Assembly (NCBI GenBank): GCA_021292165.1
Contig: CM037879.1
Location: forward strand, 21,103,525-21,167,524
Reading direction: 5' to 3'
Origin: Shinisaurus crocodilurus
Taxonomy: Eukaryota > Chordata > Lepidosauria > Squamata > Shinisauridae
DNA length: 64,000 bases
Both the position numbers and the translations under genes were made by a program. The first letter of the stretch is position 1; each line of letters begins with the position of its first letter. Positions 35,790 to 46,703 of the stretch are shown piece after piece. A model generated the notes under the pieces. That model was not told where the DNA came from. It was given only the letters and a program-made list of their open reading frames with translations, and searched no databases.

Positions 35790-38700
35790 ATGGTTTCAAA
35801 TGTGAGAATTTCTACTTTAAATGTTAAAAGTCTGGGTTCCATGTTGAAACGAAGACGGATTGAAGCACTCCTCAACAAGGATAAGGCGGATATTATATGT
35901 TTACAAGAAACTCACCAATCAAAGGAGGGGGTAAATGAATTAAAACTGCGATGGTCTATGACATATGAGAGAGCTTATGGTTCATCCAAGTCACGAGGGG
36001 TGGCAATTATTATTTCAAAGAAATGTGGTTTTAAGGTGACTATGGTAAAGAAGGATGTTAAGGGAAGATTTATTATAATATTTGGATTATTGGGAGGTGA
36101 AGAATATATATTGGTTAATATGTATGCACCAAATGAAAATCAAGAAGAATTTTATCAAAAAGTGATTAAGGAAATGGGGGAGCCACAAAAGGGTTTGGTA
36201 ATTATGGCTGGGGATTTTAATATGGTGATGGACAAAAATATTGATAAATCAAATCCGACAGGACAAGAGAAGAGAAATAATATAACGGTATTAAATAAAA
36301 TAATTAATAAGGAAGGACTGGTTGATGTTTGGAGAGGCGTAAAGGGATTGGAAAGAGGGTATACGTATTATTCACCAGCCACGAAGAACTTTTCTAGGAT
36401 AGATTATATTTTTGTTTCCAAGTCCCTGATGTCAAGAGTGAGGAGTTCAGAAATAGGTGTTATAAAAGTTTCGGATCATGCTATAGTTAATATGGATATT
36501 AAAATAAAGAAGGATTATAGAGAAGCAAGGAGTTGGAGATTGAATTGTAAGATTTTACAGCATAAATATATTATAGCAAAGATAGAAAAGGAAATGCGAG
36601 AGATTTGGTTGCTTAATGATTCGGGAGTTTGTACTGAAGCTGTTGTTTGGGACACAATGAAGGCAGTGATGAGAGGGATAAGTATCAGGGAGGGTGTGAT
36701 ACTAAGGAAAAAACAAGAACAGTTTACTAAAAAGTTAGAAGGGGAGATTAGGGATTTGGAAATGAAGTTTTTGAAGGAAAGGGAGAACAAGGTCTTTGCT
36801 GAATTACAAGCTAAAAGAAAGAGCTGGAAAAGAAAGATTTGGAAAAAGTTCAGAGAAACTTGATTTATTTGAAAAGAGAGTTTTTTGAAAATAGTAATAA
36901 GAATTCGAAAATGTTAGCAAGATCCACACAAAAAAAAGAAAGAAAAAAGTATAGTTGGGGCAATTAAAGATAAAAAAGGGAAAGGACATAATTTAATGCA
37001 GGATAAATTAAAAATATTTTATGAATTTTATTCAGAATTGTATAAGGCTGGAGATGGTACGGAAGAGAGGATTAATGAGTATATAGGAAAGCATTTTAAA
37101 ATTAGACTAGTGGATGAAGATAGAGAAATTATGGAACAACCTTTTTCAGAATTGGAAATAGAATATGCAATAAATAAACTGAAAGAGGGTAAGACCCCTG
37201 GACTAGATGGTTTAGGGGCTGAATACTACAAGGTTTTTGAGAAAATGTTGGTTCCAAGACTAAAAAGGTTACGGTATTTAACGATATTTTTTTGGAGGGG
37301 GGAGAGATCCCCTCTTCATGGAAGCAATCTAAGATTATTCTAATCCCGAAGCCAGAGAAGGACTTAACGGAGCCAGGTTCCTATAGACCCATTTCCTTAA
37401 TAAATCAAGATGCAAAATTGATGACAGCAATATTAGCGAGAAGGATGAACAAGTTTATTACTAAATATGTTGGGATAGACCAATGTGGTTTTATGCAAGG
37501 AAGACAAATGGCAGATTTAACAAGAAGAGTTTTAAATATAATATATTTAATAAAGAAAAATAAATTGAGAGCAGGGGTAATAGCGTTAGATATTTTCAAA
37601 GCCTTTGATTGCGTGGAATGGCCAGCATTAAAAAGTTTAATTAAAATTATGGGGTTTGGAGAAAGATTTAGAGGAGTAGTTAATCAATTGTATTCAAAAA
37701 ATGTTTCGTCAGTTGTAGTAAATGATGGTTTAACAGAGCAAATTTACCTAGGTCGAGGAACTAGACAAGGCTGTCCCCTTTCGCCTATTTTGTTTGCATT
37801 GGTAATGGAGATTTTAGCAAATGTATTTAGAGAAGATAGAAATATAGGCGGGATAGGGATTAGGGAGAAGATAAAAATAAATCTTTTTGCAGATGATACT
37901 CTTTTGACAATCGAAAACCCTATGGAAAATATGGATAGAGTGGAGAATCATTTAAAGGAGTTCGGGGAAGTAACGGGGCTACAGATTAATTGGGATAAAT
38001 CTAAATTTTTGTTGTTTAACTATAGTAAAAGAGAAGAGATTGAAATGTGTAAAAAAAAAGTAATTATAAGATTAATAATGTAATTAAATATTTAGGAATT
38101 GTAATTCCAAAAGATATAGATAAATTGGGAGACCAGAATTATAGGAAATTAAAGAATGAGGTAAAGAATAAAATAGAGGAGTATAAAAAAATTGGACTTT
38201 CCTGGTTTGGTAGAATTGCTTTGATTAAAATGAAGATTTTGCCAAAGGTACCGGTAATTTTTTTATTTCGGATGATACCAAGTGCGATATCAGATAAGGA
38301 ACTTAAAGATTGGCTATCAATTATTAATACATATTGTAATGGAGGGAAAAAATCTAGGATTACTAAAACAAGATGGTATAAAGCACAAAAAGTAGGGGGT
38401 TTGGGTTTGCCGAATTTAAAATGGTATTATATAGCGAATCAATTAAGACATATAGTGGATATTATAGCACGCCCTAAAGAAATAATGTGGTTGGAGTTAG
38501 AAACATGTGAATTACGTAGTACTTTGGGTAATATTTTTTTTCAAAAAAAATAATAATAAATTGATAAAAAATATAGACAACCCTTTTCTAAGAAATTTGT
38601 TAATGATTTGGGGTACTATGAAGAGCATATTTATACCAGGGATATCTCCATTAACTCCGGTGGTAGCTCTTAAGGATTTTCCCGAAAACTTAAGATCAGA

Positions 38701-39541
38701 GCTGGAGGGTAAACTAAGAGAAGAAAGGGTTATTAGATTGTCCGATTGGGTGGAAAAGATGGGGACTAGAGATCAAATAATGGAAATTGTTGGGAGAAGA
38801 AGATTATCGTGGTTAAATTTATTACAGTTAGAACAGTGGTCGAAGAAATGGAAAAGGAAAACTGAGTACGAGAGAGATTTAACTAATTTTGAAAAGATGG
38901 TCATGTCTAGAGATGGCCTACCAGGTAATGTATCAACAACAGGTATAACAAGGGATTTATATAGATTGATTCAAAAAGCAAAAGAACAAGAGGATCAGCT
39001 TAAGGCAGTATGGGATAATGAATTTGAAGAGGTGACCTCAAAGGTGGGGTGGAACAATATATGGGATAGACGGATTGTGAAAATGATGTCAATTAGGATA
39101 AAGGAAAATTTTTATAAACTAATTTGGAGATGGTATTTAACTCCAGTAAGCTTAAATAGAATAGATAATAATTGTTCTGCATTATGTTGGAGAGGATGTC
39201 AGGAAAAAGGGACATATGCTCATATGTGGTGGAGTTGTAAAAATGTATTGGTGTTTTGGCGAGAGGTTTTTACAGAAATATCGAAAATTATTGGTACTAA
39301 TTTAGAGGTCTGTCCAAAATTAGCATTGTTATCAATAACTGAGAAGCTTATTTGTGATCAAAATACGAAGGAGTTCACTGTAAACTTGTTAACTGCGGCC
39401 AGGCTAATGATAGCGAGAAATTGGAAAGTACAACATGTTTTCCTAATAACAGACTGGTATAAGGAAGTTTGGGACATAGCCCTAAATGATAAACTAACTA
39501 GTAGTATCAAATGCAAAAAAAGGATTGCTAAAGAAGAATAA
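35790..39541 (+). pseudogene. L1 ORF2 (endonuclease-reverse transcriptase), several frameshifts
   Basis: Residues about 1-240 are an apurinic-type endonuclease (ISTLNVKSLGS, ICLQETH, MAGDFNM, RIDYIFVS, SDHAIV). Then follow the reverse transcriptase with YRPISLINQDAKLMTAILAR, IALDIFKAFDCVEW, RQGCPLSPILFALV and the catalytic FADD box near 37890, and a C-terminal Cys/His region (CWRGC..HMWWSC) near 39190-39240. The frame changes at about 36863-36996 (a gap with stops), 37290-37340, 38083-38125 and 38507-38553. It is a disabled copy. Confidence 0.9.
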
Positions 39542-39817
39542 TTTTATGGAGATATGGAATCAATTACTAGATTATGTATTAATAAAGGGGAAGGGTAACA
39601 TGCCTTGTCGTCAGGATATGTTATATTTTTGGAATTTAGAATTTATTTGATCAAGAGGATAGAAGTATATTAATTGGTCCCTTGGAGGGTGGGGGGGGAG
39701 CACTTCACGATTTATTGTATGTTGATTATGTTATATTTGTGTGATAATCTTGTATTTTGTTATATATGTATATTGTTATAATTTGTTTTGAAAAATAAAT
39801 TAAAAAAAAATTTTTTT

Positions 39818-39903
39818 AATGGAGGGGAGAATTATGTAAGCCGCCTTGGGTACCTTTCAGGAAAAAAGGCGGGGTATAAATATAATAAATAAATAAATAA
39901 ATA
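39818..39903 (+). mobile_element. tRNA-derived SINE, 3' part after L1 insertion
   Basis: It begins with the second copy of AATGGAGGGG, then ATTATGTAAGCCGCCTTGGG, GGCGGGGTATAAATATAAT and (AAAT)n. It is the continuation of the SINE interrupted at 33756. Confidence 0.85.
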
Positions 39904-40164
39904 ATTTCGATGCAACTCAACCTGAAAATTATTTTATATCTGATTATTTACACACTCTTAGTTCCGAGGAAGTCTGTTTATGCTCACATTTTAAAATAAT
40001 TTTTTAAATCCAAATTTCACAGGACTGCAAGCTCGCCTATCAATACACTTAATGTAGCAGATCTCCTCTAAAGCCATCTATCCCAAGAATATTGTTTTCA
40101 TCACAACAGTTTCAAGAAACCAGCATGAACATTTTAAGCCTGTGGGCAGTGACTGTCTTGTTAA

Positions 40165-40250
40165 CTGATTATATGTAGTTGTAAACCACCCAGAGAGCGT
40201 CGGCTATTGGGCGGTATAGAAATGGAATAAATAATAACAACAACAAAACT
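40165..40250 (+). repeat. LINE (L2/CR1-type) 3' tail
   Basis: GTTGTAAACCACCCAGAGAG, CGTCGGCTATTGGGCGGTAT and then AAT-rich repeats form a typical LINE 3' end. A similar tail is at 42305-42400. Confidence 0.6.
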
Positions 40251-40359
40251 CTTGCACGACAGTGGCAATCAAGCCAGTTATCACCTGAACAGAAGTACTC
40301 AGTGCTTTATTAGCCTGCCTCCTGTCACATGAAATTGGGCAATAAAGTTGTCTCGAATA

Positions 40360-40617
40360 CAGTAATACCTTGGATTGCAAGTAACTTGGTCTGAGAGCGC
40401 TTTGCAAGACAAGCAAAAAAAATTTAAAAAATTTGACTTGATAAACGAGCAAGGTCTTGCAAGACAAGGTAGGGATGTAACCGCTTGCCTCGAGCAGGCA
40501 TAGCAGGCCGAAATCGGCCCCGCTCACGCCCGCCAGAGACTCGCTTTGATATAAGAGTGTTTTGGATTACAAGCACGTTTCCGGAACGAATTATGCTCTC
40601 AATCCAAGGCATGACTG
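40360..40617. mobile_element. Tigger/mariner-like MITE with TA target duplication
   Basis: The left end CAGTAATACCTTGGATTGCA and the reversed right end CAGTCATGCCTTGGATTGAG form inverted termini flanked by TA on both sides (40358-40359 and 40618-40619). It is 258 bp and non-coding, with a GC-rich middle. It is a member of the reptile family whose ends read CAGTGGTACCTCGGGTTAC. Confidence 0.75.
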
Positions 40618-40740
40618 TACAGTTTCAAATACAAAGGACAAACCTGAAAGGGAAATGTAACTTTCAGCCCACTGTGATGCTAAAGTGCTGAGGAGTTTTG
40701 AAACATCCTTCCGAGCTCTGCATTTTCACTAGACAGCAGT

Positions 40741-41052
40741 TTTCAGCCATCTAGCAATGGCGCTTCAGAGGAGGAAGGGAAGGAGCCTGAAGCGCTATCA
40801 GGATAACTCGTATCCTGGCCACTCCAGTCTCCTCCCCTCCCCACCCCCTTTGACCTCTCTCCGAGGTTACTTTCCCCGACCCCGGAGACCAGCTGGTGCG
40901 GTTCTTTCCATGTCAGCCGTGAGGCGGAAGGGGACGGGGATCGGCGCTCCCAGCTCTGAAGTCAGGGCACTGTCTCTGACCTTAGAGCTGGGAATCCCAA
41001 CTATTGTATGCCACCACCCCAGACAATGTCTAGGGACCATAGGATCATAACC
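40741..41052 (-). repeat. Unclassified GC-rich interspersed repeat, second copy
   Basis: It is the inverted counterpart of 25045-25375. It ends with CCCCAGACAATGTC, then CCATAGGATCAT, and shares a GC-rich interior. No coding frame is supported. Confidence 0.45.
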
Positions 41053-41214
41053 TCCAGTAAATTAACCCCCACAAAAAAGCACATTACCAGGTGACAGCCT
41101 TTAAATAAGATGTAACTGGGGTAAACAGATAAAGCTCTTTTGCTAGTGCCAAATGTCTTTCAGGTTAGCAAGTTTATCCTGCGGGAATAAATTCTAGGAA
41201 ACAGAATCTGATTT

Positions 41215-41300
41215 ACGCTTCTGATGAAGCAGGCTCCTACCTATGAAAACCTATGCAACAATTATGTGTTAATCTTTAAAGTGGCACACTGGGAAAGATT
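41215..41300 (+). repeat. Retroelement end with CTGATGA..GAAA motif
   Basis: CTGATGA at 41221-41227, a short possible stem, GAAAACCTATGC from 41245, then GTGTTAATCTTTAAAGTGGC. This is the terminal motif of a common amniote repeat that resembles a hammerhead ribozyme core. The stem is poorly conserved here. Confidence 0.4.
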
Positions 41301-41549
41301 CTGTCGCAGGTAAACCACATTCTACAATCCATCTAGAGAACTTCTGTTATTGGGCTGACAAAAATATATATAATGAAAAACCAAACTGGTTTAAGTCAAG
41401 ACAATTTAATGACAAGCAATTTAAAAATACTGATTTAAATCAGGTCTCCCATTTTGCATGTCTTAGCTAAGAGTGTATGCTAATTATTTGTTACAGTATT
41501 TAAAGCATACTGTGTGTGTTGTCTGTTTATATGTAAATGGTTTTGATAT

Positions 41550-42280
41550 TGTGGAGAAAGAGTCAAGAGTTTCGTGCACCACACACACACCTCCACATGT
41601 GTAAAAAAGTATAATCCCAGCTGGGGGCTGGGAAATGCAAAATGTACATAGTTACTCTGATGGCTCCTGACTTAGAGTCTCCCATGTCTTTGATGGCCAG
41701 GTGCCACAGCTATTTGCATGCAATAGCTCCCCTGCCTGGCCCAGATGAAGTTCATCCTGATTGGCTAAAGACACCTGGGCTACTGAATGGAGGGGTGGGG
41801 GGAAGAATCTATACTGCTGCTGTGGCTTCTGGTCTGTGTTGTTGTCTGCACGCTTTTGCGGGAGTAGGGCCTTTTTGCTGAGGCAAGCCCTGAAGAGGAC
41901 CAACCGCCAGGTAAAGAGAGTGCCTGGGTAAAAGAACTACGTAGTTTATATATATAGTATAGCATATAGTATATAATATATAGTAAAATAACTAGTTTTG
42001 TAGTTTTATAGCTCTACTTGTATGTACCAAAGTGTCTCCCCACCTTTCTCCCTCTTCCCTCATTCCCCACCTTTTATTGTAATCTGTTTACCTTAAATAA
42101 ACTTTCCTGGTTTTACCCCACATGGTGTGTGTGGTTCCTCTGTAGTTCAGTGCTAAATCCAGTGTATAGACCAAGGGCAAGGCCCTGAGAGAATCAAGTC
42201 AAGACGGCAGAGCTAAGGCTAGCAATTTTGCACCTTTGATCTCTGGTCTTGAGAAAAGGACCAGTTGGCAGTCATTCACA
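41550..42280 (+). mobile_element. Solo LTR, family A
   Basis: It runs from TGTGGAGAAAG to CATTCACA (731 bp), flanked by GATAT and AATAT (4 of 5 match). It shares its body with the LTR at 54836-55579 (for example CCACCTTTTATTGTAATCTG and TTTCCTGGTTTTACCCCACA). A poly(A) signal AATAAA is at 42096. No internal coding region adjoins it. Confidence 0.8.
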
Positions 42281-42875
42281 AATATTATGTGCAATATTGT
42301 ATTTTTAAGGATTTAAACTTTGTAAACCTCCCAGAGAGCTTTGGCTATTGGGTGGTATAGAAATGTAATATATGAAATGAAATTCACAATAAATAAAGCT
42401 TAATCAAAAACCTCAGGTCGTGCATTTATACGCCTTTTGCACTACATAATTGTATCTGCTTAAAGATCCCTTGCACCAGCAAATGCTATTGGTGTTGCGC
42501 TGGAGATCGCTTACACTGGCGCTATGGCAGTAGTACAAACGGAGTGGCAATGTTGGATACTGCCCCAGGGGCTAACTGATATTAATGAATTTTGATTTGT
42601 CACACCATACATGTATCAGGATACTAAGCAGAATAATGTACTTGAAGACAAAGTTAAGTGAGCTGGATTGTGAGCTAAGTGCCCTGAACTTTCCAACAGC
42701 AAGGCACATAGTTGTGGGGAGGGCATATTTCTCTAGGTGATGAAAAACAGACATCCATACTGTTTGGTCGATCAAGTCAGCAATATTCATCATTTACCAC
42801 AAGACATACAACACATTACCTATCATGTCATAGTGTATAAAGCTTGTCCTCAGAAGTCAAGTATCTTTCTCAATT

Positions 42876-43106
42876 CAGTGTGGCATAGTGTGAGAGTGTT
42901 GGGCTGGGACTCGGGAGATCCGGGATCTAGTCCCCGCTCGGCCATAAATCTCACTGGGTGACTTTGGGCCAGTCACTGACTCTCAGCCTAACCTACCTCA
43001 CAGGGTTGTTGTGAGGATAAAATGGAAAGGAGGATTCTGTAAGCCGCCTTGAGTTCCTTGCAGAATAAAAGGCGGGGTATAAATATAATAAATAAATAAA
43101 ATAAAT
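42876..43106 (+). mobile_element. tRNA-derived SINE
   Basis: It has the same structure as the SINE at 32663: a tRNA-like head with a mutated B box (GGGATCTAGTCC), the CCTCACAGGGTTGTTGTGAG body, and a GGCGGGGTATAAATATAAT tail with (AAAT)n. Confidence 0.85.
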
Positions 43107-43129
43107 TCCTTTTCCTTTTATGTAGAAAG

Positions 43130-43255
43130 GCAGGCTTTAATTCGACATAATTTAAGAGAGGGTTTTTTTTTTTAAGTGTGATTTATTAACAGTGCATGCC
43201 TACTCAAAAGTAAGCCCCCATTAAGCTCAGTGGGACTTACCTCCCACTAAGAGTG
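43130..43255. repeat. Small interspersed repeat (AGTAAGCCCCATTGAGTTCA type)
   Basis: ACTCAAAAGTAAGCCCCCAT, AAGCTCAGTGGGACTTACC and GTGTACAAGACTGCGACC form a short palindrome-like repeat, very common in squamate DNA. Other copies are at 22432-22550 and 29210-29290. Confidence 0.5.
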
Positions 43256-43479
43256 TACAAGACTGCGACCTAGAACATTTTTTACCCCACCTTTCCCACT
43301 CAACATGCTTGTATTATATTCAGGTTTCGTTCTGAAACTGGTATGCATGTGTGTATTATTATTTTTTTAAGAAGCAACACATAAGTGATTTCTGGGGAAG
43401 GAACTGAGTTCAATATACCCAATTGAAATTCTTTTTTTAAAAAGAAAAAAAACCGGTTTTGTCATGACTCTGCTCTTTC

Positions 43480-44350
43480 GTTTTAGACTGACCCCTTCAA
43501 GACGGTATTTCCACGCCTCCATTCAAATACCCAACTCGTGCCCTGTCGCCGGAACACCGTTCAGGTCTCTTCATGAGGTGTTTAAACAAGCCCTTCTCAG
43601 CACATCGTCCCTTAATGGGGGCGGGCGGTGCTGAGGGGCGTGCAGGAGACGGGGAAGCGCAAACGGGGTGGGGTAGGAGAGAACGAGGGACAGAGAACTG
43701 GACGCGACGCCTCGCTGGCACGGTTCTTCCCCTCCAGCGGGAAAAATGAGTCAAGGGGAAAAGAGGCGGCCGACGCCAGCCCCAAACCCCGACCAACACA
43801 ACGTGGGGATAGTCCGACACGGAAGGCCGCTAGGCGGGTACCACCCCAGAGGGAAGCGGCGGGAGGAAGAGAACAGGGTTGGGAGGGGAGAGAAGGACGA
43901 GAGTCAGTCCACACATCGCGAGCCCGTTACCTACCCAACCACCGAGGGCGACGCCGCACCGCCTCCGCCTTCTTCTCTTTCCCGGTCACTTCAGCCTCAC
44001 ACAAGTTCCGGGTGACTGGGACGCATGCGCAGGATGTCCCTCGCTCGCGCGCACGGCCCCAGCCATTTCCTTCGGCGGTTCTTCTACGGATCCCTCCGAG
44101 GGACAATAAGGACGCAGGAAAGGGAGGGGCGGAGTGGGAGAGCGAACGTGTAGGCTTAGTGAGCTGTCACCACGAAGCCAATCACGGTCGCCGCTGCTGC
44201 AAGAAGTCGTGCAAACTCAAGACTGACGCCGCGCTGTGCTTGGTACAGACAGTTCTCTACAATGCGCTAGCCCTGCTAGAGGTGAATGCTACCCGCGCTT
44301 ACCTGGGAGCAGTGGTGCAGCTCGGTAATTTTAGACCCCGGACTTAGGGT
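43480..44350 (-). promoter_or_regulatory. CUL9: CpG-island-like promoter of CUL9 with non-coding first exon
   Basis: The stretch is GC- and CpG-rich, unlike the AT-rich flanks. It contains an NRF1-type site (ACGCATGCGCAGG, near 44020), ETS-like TTCCGG, an SP1-like GGGGCGG and CTCGCGCGCAC. CUL9 needs an upstream non-coding exon because its start-codon exon opens at an acceptor. Two donors fit on the minus strand: TAG|GTAACG (exon end 43931) and the stronger CCCAG|GTAAGC (exon end 44303). I cannot choose between them. A 239-codon plus-strand frame (43628-44347) is a GC artefact. Confidence 0.65.
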
Positions 44351-44351
44351 G

Positions 44352-45077
44352 TGTGAAGGACTGCAACCGGTCCTTTACCTCAAGACCCAAACCGCCAGCC
44401 TTGGCTCTGTCGTCTTAAGACTGATTCCCTCAGAACCTTGCCCTTGATCTACTGGATTTAGCACTGAACCGACAGAGAAACTACTACACACACCGTGTTG
44501 GGTAAAACCAGGAAAGCTTATTTAGGGTAAACCGGTTACAATAAAAGGTGGAAATGAGGGAAGGGAAAAGGTGGGGGAGACACTGGTATACACAGGTAGA
44601 GCTACAAAACAACAAAGCTAGTTCCTTCACTAAACACCCAGGCACATACACTTTGCTCGGGGGGGTTGACCTTCTTGGGACTTTGCCTCAGCAATAGTTC
44701 ACTCCTCGCTTCATGGCATCCAGGCACAACAACCAAGCCCAGAAGCCACGGCTGACCATATAGCGATTCCCCCCCCCCTTCGATAGCCCGACACACACAC
44801 TTCTTGGCCAATCATAACTGTTTCATCAGAGCTAGGTAGGAGGGGTGGGGTGGCTGCTAGGTATCAGAAGGGTGATCTCCTGACCATACCTAGGGTGCTT
44901 GGGGATGGCCGTTGGCCATTTCCATACCAATGCGCAGCAGACTCTGAGGTGATACAGGGCCCCTGGAGAGGATTATGCATAGTTTACAGGAGACTTCCAG
45001 CCTCCTGCTGAGGCTGAATTTACTTACATTTGCTTTGTTAGGGAAAACATAGGCACAGCCATACGCTTTTCTTCACG
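44352..45077 (-). mobile_element. LTR, family A relative, adjoining the CUL9 promoter
   Basis: On the minus strand it begins CGTGAAGAAAAGCG and ends GGTTGCAGTCCTTCACA. It carries the same body as the family A LTRs (ACAATAAAAGGTGG and GGGTAAAACCAGGAAAG read on the plus strand). It is 726 bp with no matching flanking duplication. Its transcription direction is the same as CUL9 and it ends 50 bp from a strong donor. Confidence 0.7.
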
Positions 45078-45347
45078 CATGTTTAGAGAGGGGAAAGTAC
45101 CGTACTGCAACTCCTGCATGGCTGGCTGGGCCACTTTCTCCACACCATGCATAATTTTGTACACCGACATGATAGAGGTGTACAAAATTATGCCTGCTGT
45201 GGAGAAAGTGGATAGGGAGACATTTTTCTCCCTTTCTCATAATACTAGAAACCAATGGGGTCATCCCATGAAGCTGATTGGTGGGAGATTCAGGGCAGAC
45301 AAAAGGAAGGACTTCTTCACACGGCGCAGTGTTAAACTATGGAATTA

Positions 45348-45526
45348 GCGGCTGGTGGCTCCAATGTCAGTGGAGTGGTGTATCCACTCCAGGTTTCAGT
45401 CTGAACTTTAAAGGAGCTATCCATGGTGCCTAACCTATTTGAGGGATAGGGCTCATTGCCATGGATAGCTCCTTTAAAGTTCCATCCGGAGTGGATACAC
45501 CGCCCCACTGACATTGCAGCCACTAG
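45348..45526. mobile_element. MITE with GGCTGGTGGCTCC termini inside the CR1-like LINE
   Basis: It is related to 17794-17994, with GGCTGGTGGCTCCAATGTCA at the left and TGACATTGCAGCCACTAG at the right. The internal TTTAAAGGAGCTATCCATGG is inverted as CCATGGATAGCTCCTTTAAA. Part of the target LINE was lost at the insertion. Confidence 0.65.
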
Positions 45527-45622
45527 CTAATTTGGATGGCTTTAACAGGGGATTGGACAAATTCATGGAGGATAAGGCGATCAGTGGCTACTAGTCCTGA
45601 TGGCTATATGCTACCTCCAGTA

Positions 45623-46703
45623 GTAAGCGATCACTCGTGACTGAGTAAGATTGTCTTCCAGGATAACATTACAAAAAGAAAATGATAAAAAGAGGAAATT
45701 CTAAAAAAATTGTGTAGACTCTAGCGATGGGTCCGTAAGTGACTGTGGAAGCTAATTCTAGATCCACACAGCTTCCCACAGTGAGGACACAGGTTACCAG
45801 ATGGAAGATGGTGCTGTAAAGGATTCGTTTGACGTGCTTTTCGCTTAGCACGTTTCTCCCTTTCACCTTGCACTCAAAATCCATAGAACCTTTGTGAAAG
45901 GCCAACCTCCAGTTAGATCATTCATAGGCCAGAGTTTCCCAGTTTTCGACGCTTATGTTGCATTTTTTTTTTTTTAGATTAGCCTTAAGAACATCTTTAA
46001 ACCTTTTATACTGACCACCGATATTCCGCTTTCCATTTTTGAGTTGGGAATAAAGTAACTGCTTTGGGAGACGGCAGTCAGACATTCGAACAACATGACC
46101 GGTCCATTGAAGTTGAAGGATCATTTTTTCAACGCTAGTAGTCTTTGCTTGTTCCAGTACACTGACATTTGTTCGCCTATCTTCCCAAGTAATTCACAGG
46201 ATTTTCCGGAGGCAACGTTGATGAAATCTTTCAAGGAGGTACAAATGACGTTTATAGATCCATGTCCATGTTTCACAGACATACAATAAAGTTGGTAATA
46301 CAGTGGCTTTATAAACCAGTGTTTTGGTCTCCTTACAGATATCCCGATCCTTGAACACTCTATGTTTCATTCAAGAAAATGCGGCACTTGCGGAGCTCAA
46401 ACGATGCTGAATTTCAGTGTCAATGTTAGCTGTAACAGAAAGATAGCTGCCAAGATAGAGAAAACGATCAACATTTTCCAGTATTGCCTCGCCAAGCTGG
46501 ATAGATGGCATCACCAAAGGGTTAACTTGCACTTGCTGATGAAGCACTTGCTGATAAAGCACTTTGGGTTTTTTTATGTTAAGTGAGAGACCAAATGGTA
46601 TGCTTCTGCAAACGCATTTAGAATAGTTTGGAGATCATTCTCTGAATGTGCGGAGACCACATTATCATCAGCATACTGAAGTTCCACAACGGAGGTTGTA
46701 AGG
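45623..46703 (-). mobile_element. 5'-truncated LINE (same family as 26424-27481), frame broken
   Basis: Minus-strand frames give SYLSVTANIDTEIQHRLSSA, QLQWTGHVVRMSDCRLPKQL and WRLAFHKGSMDFE-like pieces, so the frame has shifted several times. It is flanked by the 11-bp duplication TACCTCCAGTA (45612-45622 and 46704-46714), which proves a separate insertion. Its 5' end lies within about 15 bases of that of the other copy. Confidence 0.85.

Larger units (their letters stand above)
33757..39817 (+). mobile_element. L1-type LINE, near full length, inactive
   Basis: This 6.06-kb insertion lies inside a SINE, flanked by the 10-bp duplication AATGGAGGGG (33747-33756 and 39818-39827). It has a 5' UTR, a broken ORF1 (34317-35177), a spacer, a broken ORF2 (35790-39541) and an A-rich 3' end (39790-39810). 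Both ORFs carry frameshifts, so this copy cannot move itself. L1 copies itself by target-primed reverse transcription, with ORF1 protein as RNA chaperone and ORF2 protein as nickase and reverse transcriptase. It is transcribed against the direction of CUL9, within the first intron. Confidence 0.93.
24112..43930 (-). other. CUL9: Presumed first intron of CUL9 (about 20 kb), repeat-filled
   Basis: The coding exon begins at an acceptor at 24112/24111 and the only promoter-like CpG-rich region upstream is near 44 kb. The stretch between shows no host exon that I can support. It holds the mobile elements listed separately. The remaining segments (about 27660-28600, 29730-31700 and 42400-42870) contain only unrecognised or decayed sequence. 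Confidence 0.6.

Noticed and set aside
43628..44347. 239-codon plus-strand open frame across the CpG-rich region
   Set aside because: It is Arg/Gly/Pro-rich low-complexity translation with no recognisable domain, sits in promoter-type DNA, and runs against the CUL9 direction; GC-rich DNA has few stops.
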